Origin: an uncultured Clostridia bacterium
GTDB lineage: Bacteria; Bacillota; Clostridia; Peptostreptococcales; Anaerovoracaceae
NCBI GenBank assembly: GCA_938045615.1
Contig: CALIBC010000187.1
Span: 1-8,279, forward strand
Reading direction: 5' to 3'
Length of the DNA stretch: 8,279 bases
Shown in pieces: positions 1 to 5,184 of the stretch (positions are counted from its first letter, which is position 1; the number at the start of each line of letters is the position of its first letter). Position numbers and translations under genes: made by a program. The notes under the pieces were generated by a model that saw nothing but the letters and a program-made list of their open reading frames with translations, ran no database searches and had not been told where the DNA came from.

Positions 1-1666
1 CTACATCCAATAGTTTTTGACGATAGAAAAATTCTGTTCTACTGATGGATTCTTGATGTTCATATACAGAGTTTTCAACATCCTGTACGATATGATCTGC
101 TTTTTCTTGAATCTGTTGTTTCCATTTTTTATGTTTTTTCCCAACGGAACGTATTTTATCTTTGTAAATGTTTACTTTTTTCCAATCGTCATGAGTAAAA
201 CCGTCCTTATAAGCATCTCTGATTCTCTCCAATTCTCTTATAGTCGCATAGAGATCATTTGCTTTTTTTAGATACTCTCTCTTAATCTTTTGGATTTCAG
301 ATTTTGCTTCATCTGTATCTGCTAGATGAAATAGATTTTTTCGTTTATCCAGAAGAATTTTAAGTTCGCTTTTCAGTTTTTTGCTATCTAAGCCTTTTTT
401 TTCAGTATAAGAAATTAAGTTGTTTTTACTTCTGATCTGTTCATTTAGTTTTTCAAGTTCACCAGTTGTTATATTATTAATGTAATCCGCTAATATTTTA
501 TCTTCTGAATAGCTACGATACTCATTTTGTAGCGCAAAAAGACGGTCACGGCTCACTATAGTTTCCGCGACAATAAAATGACGATCTTTTTCACTGATAT
601 ATTTCTCTAATTGTTTCTCTCGTTCCTCGTTTTCTGCTATCAAAACAGAATATAGACGAGATGCTTGTTCTTTATCTATATGCTGTAGGGGAGCTTGAAT
701 GCTATCTTCCAGTGATTTTTTTAATATTGAAAATGGGCTTTCATGGTTATTTAGAATTTCCATCAAATCATGATTGATAGAAGAAATAGCTATATTTCGT
801 TCATCTTGTGTTGGTGATAAGTCATTATTATGCTGTTTTATTTGTTCAGAAATCTCTTTATGAATAATACGGATGCGTTCACGATAGATTCGCTCTTGAA
901 TTTCCTCCGGAATAGATCCTGGGAGAATGGAATCATTGCGCAGCATATTTTTTATTTGCATAGAATTTGGAATAAAGATCTTCTCGTTTATCCTCTTTAC
1001 TGGTTCTTTATATATGGGAGATTCTTCGATATTTCCCTTCTGTATTTTTAGTTCATATTGCTTTTGAAGTGTAAAAGAAGATACTTCTTTGTTGATTCCA
1101 TTTTGCATATAGAAATCATTGATTTTATTAGCCAGATGCTCTCGAACAGCAAAAATCTTTCTCGTTGCTTGTCGTCCAGCCCATGAACGATCTTTTATAG
1201 AACCCCCATATGTACTTCCTGATCTGCTGACACCTCTGCGCTTAAAGAACTCCTCTTTTGTTTTTATATCTCTGCTTCTATCATCAAGTAGACGTTCGGA
1301 GAAGATCAAATGACAGTGTGGATTCTTTTCTCCATATATGGCACTTTCTACTTCATGGATTGCATAGGTATATGGATTATCAGGAATAATTTCTTTTATA
1401 AATTCATCTACTAAGCGAATTTGTTCTTCTCTGCTTAGTTCATTTGGAAGGGAAAATTCAAGCTCTCGATAAGCACGTTTATCATATACAGCACAAGCCA
1501 TCCAGAAATCACGATCACTTTCCGCCCAACTAGGAATATTTCCTGAATATGTGAAGATCAAATCATCTTTTTTCACTGAAAATTTACCTTCACGTTTGAT
1601 ATATTCAAAATGAGGGATCATTTTCCCAGATGTGCCAATCTTCATACTACAATGATAAGTTGCCAT
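1..1666 (-). CDS. mobA: MobA/MobL-family relaxase (MOBQ type), 3' end beyond the window
   Basis: This gene encodes the DNA-nicking and strand-transfer enzyme of conjugation; it would cut oriT, stay bound to the 5' end and be carried into the recipient. The frame is open from the ATG at 1666 to the left edge (555 codons, no stop), so the C-terminus is missing. The N-terminus MATYHCSMKIG is typical of MobA/MobL proteins. Tyr22 in HFEYIKREGKF is the likely nicking tyrosine. The metal-binding histidines are H104 (AIHEVE) and H117/H119 in NPHCHLIFSER. Roughly residues 1-200 are the relaxase domain. From about residue 280 the chain is rich in Lys, Glu and Leu and looks like long helices or coiled coil. 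GAGGAG at 1680-1685 lies 13 nt upstream of the ATG; a second in-frame ATG (codon 8) would remove the conserved start, so 1666 is preferred. The motifs are seen directly; nicking activity is inferred from the family. Confidence 0.9.
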   Translation of the reverse strand, partial: MATYHCSMKIGTSGKMIPHFEYIKREGKFSVKKDDLIFTYSGNIPSWAESDRDFWMACAVYDKRAYRELEFSLPNELSREEQIRLVDEFIKEIIPDNPYTYAIHEVESAIYGEKNPHCHLIFSERLLDDRSRDIKTKEEFFKRRGVSRSGSTYGGSIKDRSWAGRQATRKIFAVREHLANKINDFYMQNGINKEVSSFTLQKQYELKIQKGNIEESPIYKEPVKRINEKIFIPNSMQIKNMLRNDSILPGSIPEEIQERIYRERIRIIHKEISEQIKQHNNDLSPTQDERNIAISSINHDLMEILNNHESPFSILKKSLEDSIQAPLQHIDKEQASRLYSVLIAENEEREKQLEKYISEKDRHFIVAETIVSRDRLFALQNEYRSYSEDKILADYINNITTGELEKLNEQIRSKNNLISYTEKKGLDSKKLKSELKILLDKRKNLFHLADTDEAKSEIQKIKREYLKKANDLYATIRELERIRDAYKDGFTHDDWKKVNIYKDKIRSVGKKHKKWKQQIQEKADHIVQDVENSVYEHQESISRTEFFYRQKLLDV

Positions 1667-1679
1667 TTTGAATGTATTT

Positions 1680-1685
1680 CTCCTC
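1680..1685 (-). promoter_or_regulatory. Ribosome binding site of the relaxase gene
   Basis: GAGGAG on the minus strand, 13 nt before the ATG at 1666. The spacing is on the long side, but it is the only good Shine-Dalgarno match near the start and supports that start codon. Confidence 0.6.
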
Positions 1686-1700
1686 GTATCTGTTGTTTTA

Positions 1701-1761
1701 TCGTACCGTAGGTCGAATTATGATATACCGTAGGTATATCTAGAAAACCATAGGTTTTCTA
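1701..1761. repeat. Array of three short palindromes with core ACC-(G/A)TA-GGT, candidate operator
   Basis: Three related dyads stand in a row between the mob promoter and the mob start. The first is ACC GTA GGT at 1705-1713, with short arms. The second, at 1722-1740, has 8-bp arms GATATACC/GGTATATC around GTA. The third, at 1741-1761, has 9-bp arms TAGAAAACC/GGTTTTCTA around ATA. The ten bases TACCGTAGGT occur exactly at 1704-1713 and 1726-1735. Centres lie at 1709, 1731 and 1751, so they are 22 and 20 bp apart, about two helical turns, as expected for a dimeric protein binding one face of the DNA. They also lie in the mob leader and could fold as tandem RNA hairpins with 3-nt loops. The repeats are plain in the sequence. 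Operator, iteron or accessory relaxosome-binding function is inference. Confidence 0.6.
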
Positions 1762-1762
1762 T

Positions 1763-1778
1763 CTTTGCTTTTGCAAAG
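1763..1778. repeat. Small hairpin in the mob leader
   Basis: Six-bp arms CTTTGC (1763-1768) and GCAAAG (1773-1778) around TTTT. It sits between the palindrome array and the candidate oriT. No T-run follows on either strand, so it does not look like an intrinsic terminator. Confidence 0.4.
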
Positions 1779-1834
1779 CCCACAATACACTATAAAAGCT
1801 ATTTTAGATTTTATAGTGTGTAAGTGGGCATTCT
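1778..1834 (+). other. oriT: Candidate origin of transfer (oriT) with inverted repeat and nic-like site
   Basis: A perfect 11-bp inverted repeat, ACACTATAAAA (1787-1797) and TTTTATAGTGT (1809-1819), encloses an 11-nt loop. An outer pair, GCCCAC (1778-1783) and GTGGGC (1824-1829), extends it. Directly after the inner repeat is TAAGTGGGCATT (1821-1832), which matches 9 of 12 positions of the RSF1010-type (MOBQ) nic core TAAGTGCGCCCT as I recall it. In that family an inverted repeat sits just 5' of nic, as here, and the relaxase encoded next door is of that family. By analogy the cut would fall between G1828 and C1829 on the plus strand, with the right-hand side (virB8 onward) entering the recipient first. 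The layout is observed; the function and cut position are inferred. Confidence 0.6.
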
Positions 1835-1845
1835 ATTATTTTTTA

Positions 1846-1880
1846 GAAGCACAGAGAATGCTTTGCGCCTCCTGTGCTTC
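1846..1880. repeat. 9-bp inverted repeat at the predicted 5' end of the mob transcript
   Basis: The perfect arms GAAGCACAG (1846-1854) and CTGTGCTTC (1872-1880) enclose a 17-nt loop. The predicted mob transcription start (about 1880) coincides with the outer edge, so the mob mRNA would begin with this stem. A competing pairing exists between GCATTCT (1828-1834, next to the nic-like site) and AGAATGC (1855-1861). The repeat could protect the mRNA 5' end or bind an accessory transfer protein; neither is shown. No T-run follows on the minus strand. Confidence 0.5.
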
Positions 1881-1886
1881 CATTTT

Positions 1887-1915
1887 ATTGTACTAAAATC
1901 ACATCAGATTCTCAA
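1887..1915 (-). promoter_or_regulatory. Sigma70/sigmaA-type promoter of the relaxase gene
   Basis: On the minus strand, TTGAGA (1910-1915) is followed by a 17-nt spacer and TACAAT (1887-1892), one mismatch from the -10 consensus. Transcription would start near 1880 and give a leader of about 214 nt that carries the candidate oriT and the palindrome array. It stands back to back with the virB8 promoter, with 12 bp between the two -35 boxes. Confidence 0.6.
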
Positions 1916-1927
1916 GTAAAATTATGA

Positions 1928-1956
1928 TTGATAATTATATAAAGCTATTATATAAT
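1928..1956 (+). promoter_or_regulatory. Sigma70/sigmaA-type promoter of the vir operon
   Basis: TTGATA (1928-1933), a 17-nt spacer and a perfect TATAAT (1951-1956) give a near-consensus promoter. The start would be near 1963, with a leader of about 41 nt before virB8. The surrounding DNA is very AT-rich. No other convincing promoter is seen before the tightly packed downstream genes, so this probably drives the whole operon. Confidence 0.7.
1934..1956. promoter_or_regulatory. Perfect palindrome over spacer and -10 box of the vir promoter, candidate operator
   Basis: The arms ATTATATAA (1934-1942) and TTATATAAT (1948-1956) are perfect 9-bp inverted repeats around a 5-nt spacer. The right arm contains the whole -10 hexamer, so a protein bound here would block RNA polymerase. 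The AT-richness of the region raises the chance of coincidence. No candidate repressor gene is in the window. Confidence 0.4.
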
Positions 1957-2003
1957 CGCAGTATGGATTTTTACTAAATTGAAAGAAAATAATAGGGTGA
2001 ATC

Positions 2004-2696
2004 ATGGAAAAGAAGAAAACTTATGCAGAGCAATCCGATCAAGGAAAATATATTTATGCAAATATTATTTCCATGAAAGATTTACAAATTTTAAAATGGC
2101 AACGTGTATCATATCTTTTAGTTGCCATTACTCTTATATCTGTTTTAGGTTTAATATTCATCGCTACCAGAGCAACATTTATTCCATATATTATCAGTGT
2201 AGATGAAAAAACAGGATTTGCTACAAGTTTAGGAAGTTTGAAGGAAGTTAAGCATGAACTTACTTCTGCAGAGATCAATTATTTCTTATCAAGATTTATA
2301 GAGCAAACACGATCCGTTCCTACAGATAAATTCATCTTACAGGAGAATATAAAGCGTGCAACCAGGATTTTAAGTCCTGAAAGTGCAAAGAAATTCAAGG
2401 ACTTATATCTTTCGGAGTTTGAGAAAAAGATTGGTTCAGGAACGAATCGCGTTGAGGTTCTATCAATTACACCTGTTGCTAACGTAAGTAATACCTACCA
2501 GGCAAGGTGGAAAGAATCTTTTATTGGTATTGGAGTAAGTCAGGTAGAAGAAAAGACATATACAGGAATCTTCTCAATCGAACAGAAACCAATTAATGAC
2601 GAGAAGATTCTAAAGGATAATCCTCTTGGTATTTTTATTATCGATTTTTCTATGAGCGAAGAAGGTATTGATTCCAACGGAAGGGCAAGAAGATGA
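2004..2696 (+). CDS. virB8: VirB8/TrbF-like type IV secretion protein
   Basis: A 230-residue bitopic inner-membrane protein that would act as an assembly scaffold of the conjugation channel. Residues 1-33 are cytoplasmic and charged. One membrane segment spans about 35-55 (VSYLLVAITLISVLGLIF). The rest is the periplasmic VirB8 domain, with PYIISVDEKTG at 61-71, ARWKES at 167-172 and the family signature NPLGIFIIDF at 206-215. The length is normal for the family (about 220-240). The ATG follows AGGGTGA (1994-2000) at close spacing. The gene is first in the operon, 41 nt after the predicted transcription start. Its stop overlaps the virB9 start by 4 bases (ATGA at 2693). The NPLG motif and the step from VirB8 to VirB9 make the assignment firm. 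TrbF is the equivalent name in P-type systems. Confidence 0.92.
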   Translation: MEKKKTYAEQSDQGKYIYANIISMKDLQILKWQRVSYLLVAITLISVLGLIFIATRATFIPYIISVDEKTGFATSLGSLKEVKHELTSAEINYFLSRFIEQTRSVPTDKFILQENIKRATRILSPESAKKFKDLYLSEFEKKIGSGTNRVEVLSITPVANVSNTYQARWKESFIGIGVSQVEEKTYTGIFSIEQKPINDEKILKDNPLGIFIIDFSMSEEGIDSNGRARR

Positions 2697-3832
2697 ATTT
2701 GAAGAAAATTTTGCTTGTTGGTATTTTAGAGAGTGGTATTATGTTCTTTCCCTCTATTTCATCTGCACAGGATGGCATTGTTGATTATCCGGCTTATACG
2801 GATGGATCTGCGCAGATATTTGAATATAATCCATATCAGCAATACGAAATTTATACCCGTGTTGGTTATGTAACAGATATTCAGCTGCGTCCTGGTGAAG
2901 AAGTACAAAAAATTGCAACTGGTAATTCTACACAATGGGCAGTTGATACAGATTTCGTTGCAGGGATAGAGCATGTCTATCTAAAATCGCTTGCTCCTGG
3001 ACTTCGTACTAATATTATTATTAATACATCACAACGAAGCTACCGGCTAATTGCAAATTCTACAAATGATAATATTGGATATATTGTCATTTGGAGTTAC
3101 CCAAAAGAGGATTATGAAGAAGGAATGCGGGAAAGTAATGCCCGATGGAAAAAACAGATAGAAAATGAACGACGCTTGCAAAAGATTTATAGTACAACAT
3201 ATGATCGCAGTTATATTGTGAAAAAGAATAAAGATGTCAAAAAGGACTATATCCCACTTGCTGTTTTTGATGATGGTGTAAAAACTTATGTAGAGCTATC
3301 CAAAAAGAATATAGATAACATGCCTGTATTTTATTACTTTGATGAATATGATAAAAAGAAATTACAGCTTATCAATTACAGGTTGAAGAATGGCATTATT
3401 GAGCTGGACAAGGTCATGCATAATATGAAAATAGCATTTTCTCAGAAAAGCTATTTGATCATTGAGCGTGGAAGCAGCAAGCATACGATCCCGAATCCAA
3501 AAGATATTTACCTCGGAAAAGTAAATATGGATAAGATTTATTCAATGGATGATTGGCAAGCCAGCGAAGTTCCTTTAACTGATTCATATGTAACATTGAA
3601 GGAACGCGAAAAAGCAGAGAAGATGAATCAGATGAAAGAACTTCTGCGCGAGAGCCGTCCGAATGATTCAGTAAGAGAGCCATCTTCTTTTTCTGAAGCA
3701 GATATTGATCGAGCCATTGAAAAATTGGAAAGTGAGATTCGCGCAGAAGAAACCTCGCGTTCATCTTCAAACCAACAGCCAGCAGACAGTGATCCGGCAA
3801 TCCAATTAGAGATTCAAGAAATTTATAAATAG
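2693..3832 (+). CDS. virB9: VirB9/TrbG/CagX-like outer-membrane core protein with long C-terminal tail
   Basis: A component of the periplasmic/outer-membrane ring of the type IV channel. A signal peptide is seen at residues 1-25 with likely cleavage after SISSA; a Glu at residue 13 inside its hydrophobic core is unusual. The N-terminal VirB9 domain includes GYVTDIQLRPGEE (58-70), HVYLKSLAPGLRTNI (94-108) and YRLI (117-120). The C-terminal beta domain includes PLAVFDDGVKTYVEL (188-202), LINYRL (226-231) and a closing SYLIIERG (253-260). VirB9/TrbG proteins usually end soon after this, near 260-300 residues. Here about 110 more charged residues follow (about 270-379), including a probable helix with KEREKAEKMNQMKELLRE (303-320) and a Ser/Gln/Asp-rich end. 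GGAAGGG at 2679-2685 lies 7 nt before the ATG. The stop codon touches the next gene's AGGAGG. Confidence 0.92.
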   Translation: MNLKKILLVGILESGIMFFPSISSAQDGIVDYPAYTDGSAQIFEYNPYQQYEIYTRVGYVTDIQLRPGEEVQKIATGNSTQWAVDTDFVAGIEHVYLKSLAPGLRTNIIINTSQRSYRLIANSTNDNIGYIVIWSYPKEDYEEGMRESNARWKKQIENERRLQKIYSTTYDRSYIVKKNKDVKKDYIPLAVFDDGVKTYVELSKKNIDNMPVFYYFDEYDKKKLQLINYRLKNGIIELDKVMHNMKIAFSQKSYLIIERGSSKHTIPNPKDIYLGKVNMDKIYSMDDWQASEVPLTDSYVTLKEREKAEKMNQMKELLRESRPNDSVREPSSFSEADIDRAIEKLESEIRAEETSRSSSNQQPADSDPAIQLEIQEIYK

Positions 3833-3844
3833 GAGGCGAGGTTC

Positions 3845-4510
3845 ATGGGATTCAGCATATTCAAGAAGAAGGGTGAAGAAATTGACGAAGTTGAAGCATC
3901 TGCGGCAGAACAAGAAATTGATACATCACCGCAATCGGAAGAACCTCAGAAAATCAATAAGGGAATACTGTACGTTGTAATATTCCTGATTGCAGCTGTG
4001 ATGGGGTACTCTTTGCTTTCTGGTGGTGATAAAAAGAAAGATAATACGGAGGACAGCGCTGCTGTTACACAACAGGAACTCCTCCCGGATGAAAAACTTG
4101 CAGAGATTGAGCGCAAAGAAAAAGAAAATAGAGGACAGGGAAAAGGAAAAGAAAAACTCACGAGCGATCCCTCTGGATCAAATCGACAGCCTCCTCAGCC
4201 CTCCAACACAAAAATAGAAGCAGATGGCTATTCACAGAAAGTAAATTATGTCAGTACCAATACACAGCCACAATCTATTATTCCTCCCGCTCCGCAAGCA
4301 TCTGAAGCTGAAACCAGGCAAAGAGAAAAAGCTGAGAAACGTGAAGATGAAAGAGAGAAAGAGCTGCGCGAAGGACAGCGCTCTGGAATATTCTTCACGC
4401 TCTCTAAGGATAAAGATAAAAAGGAACAAAAGACTACACAGGCAGAGAGTATCAATGACTACTACAATAATCAAGGATATATCGAAATTATAGGGGGAGA
4501 GCCGCGATGA
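3845..4510 (+). CDS. virB10: N-terminal half of a split VirB10/TrbI: inner-membrane anchor with Pro/charged periplasmic linker
   Basis: A 221-residue protein with the layout of the front half of VirB10. It has a charged cytoplasmic head (1-39), one membrane segment (about 40-58, ILYVVIFLIAAVMGYSLL), then a low-complexity periplasmic linker rich in Lys, Glu, Pro and Gln. The linker includes RQPPQPS (114-120), IIPPAPQ (145-151) and a charged helix (157-178). It stops just where the VirB10 beta-barrel domain should begin; that domain is encoded by the next gene. An AGGAGG (3831-3836) overlaps the virB9 stop and lies 8 nt from the ATG. The stop overlaps the next start by 4 bases (ATGA at 4507). 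In normal VirB10 this part links the channel to the cytoplasmic ATPases. Identity rests on topology and position, since the linker itself is poorly conserved. Confidence 0.75.
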   Translation: MGFSIFKKKGEEIDEVEASAAEQEIDTSPQSEEPQKINKGILYVVIFLIAAVMGYSLLSGGDKKKDNTEDSAAVTQQELLPDEKLAEIERKEKENRGQGKGKEKLTSDPSGSNRQPPQPSNTKIEADGYSQKVNYVSTNTQPQSIIPPAPQASEAETRQREKAEKREDEREKELREGQRSGIFFTLSKDKDKKEQKTTQAESINDYYNNQGYIEIIGGEPR

Positions 4511-5184
4511 AGAAAATACTTTTTGCTGTGCTTATCTTATTCGCTGAATTTTCGTCTGTTTCTCTGGCAGCACCGGCACAGCAGAACATTCAGCTTGTAA
4601 AAGCGAATGAAGTTCTGCAGGCGGGATCGGTAATCCCTGCAACACTGCTTACAGCGATTGACAGTGATAACATGAACAGCGCCATTGTTGCAATCGTCCG
4701 GCAAAGTGTCTATGACAGCGTTACTGGGCAAAAACTGCTGATTCCGGCAGGAACAAAAATCATCGGTGAAACAACCGGTCTGTCAGGAAAGCGTGTCAAC
4801 ATTTCGTTTTCAAGAATCATTTTTCCGAACGGAAACAGCGTTATGCTTCCAGATTTGAAAGCAATTGACGGTATTGGATATGCAGGGATGCGCGATAAAT
4901 ACAGTACTCACTCGTGGCTTGCTGTACGGTCAATTCTAACAGGGACAATATTTGCCGGAGCACTGGCCGCAGCAACAGATCGAAAGACTGGAAAAAAGGA
5001 TGAACGCAGTGCAGGAGAGGAAGCGATGGCTGGTGCATTATCCTCATTTATCCAGGGGATCAACAGCGAGGTAAATCGTCAAAATTCTAGGCTCAACCCT
5101 ACTGCAACGATTCGAGAGGGGTATCAATTTAATATTCTTTTGAATGTAGACGTTAAAATTCGTCCATATGAGGAACAGCCATGA
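4507..5184 (+). CDS. virB10: C-terminal half of a split VirB10/TrbI: exported outer-membrane channel domain
   Basis: A 225-residue protein that starts with its own Sec signal peptide (1-21/22, ending VSLAA, no lipobox cysteine) and continues directly into the conserved VirB10/TrbI domain. Recognisable parts are LQAGSVIPATLLTAIDSD (37-54), YDSVTGQKLLIPAGTKIIGE (69-88) and ISFSRIIFPNGN (99-110). The two hydrophobic helices of the outer-membrane antenna follow (about 137-156 and 173-186), then the closing strand REGYQFNILLNVDV (203-216). There is no inner-membrane anchor, so the mature protein would be free in the periplasm until it joins the channel. AGGGGGAGAG (4492-4501) gives a strong ribosome site. 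A simple frameshift in a one-piece gene would not explain the signal peptide at the junction. It overlaps virD4 by 4 bases. Confidence 0.88.
   Translation: MKKILFAVLILFAEFSSVSLAAPAQQNIQLVKANEVLQAGSVIPATLLTAIDSDNMNSAIVAIVRQSVYDSVTGQKLLIPAGTKIIGETTGLSGKRVNISFSRIIFPNGNSVMLPDLKAIDGIGYAGMRDKYSTHSWLAVRSILTGTIFAGALAAATDRKTGKKDERSAGEEAMAGALSSFIQGINSEVNRQNSRLNPTATIREGYQFNILLNVDVKIRPYEEQP

Noticed and set aside
830..1313. Plus-strand open frames opposite the relaxase gene
   Set aside because: They lie antisense to a continuous 555-codon frame with clear relaxase motifs, have no ribosome sites or recognisable domains, and read as hydrophobic shadows.
1701..1761. Possible CRISPR-like or iteron repeat array
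   Set aside because: There are only three copies, the repeats are short and diverged, each is a palindrome, and no spacer regularity or cas genes are present. Iteron use cannot be excluded, but no replication gene is in the window.
1778..1840. The long inverted repeat as an intrinsic terminator
   Set aside because: The inner stem is AT-rich and the T-rich stretch on the plus strand starts several bases after the stem. No transcript on that strand needs terminating there. The nic-like core fits an oriT better.
1868..1873. A perfect AGGAGG on the minus strand in the mob leader
   Set aside because: No start codon stands at a suitable distance. The nearest GTG is about 15 nt away and opens a frame of only 13 codons, so a leader peptide is not supported.
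4507..4510. The VirB10 split as a plain sequencing frameshift
   Set aside because: A single-base error would fuse the linker to a hydrophobic signal sequence not found inside VirB10, and would leave a strong ribosome site unexplained.
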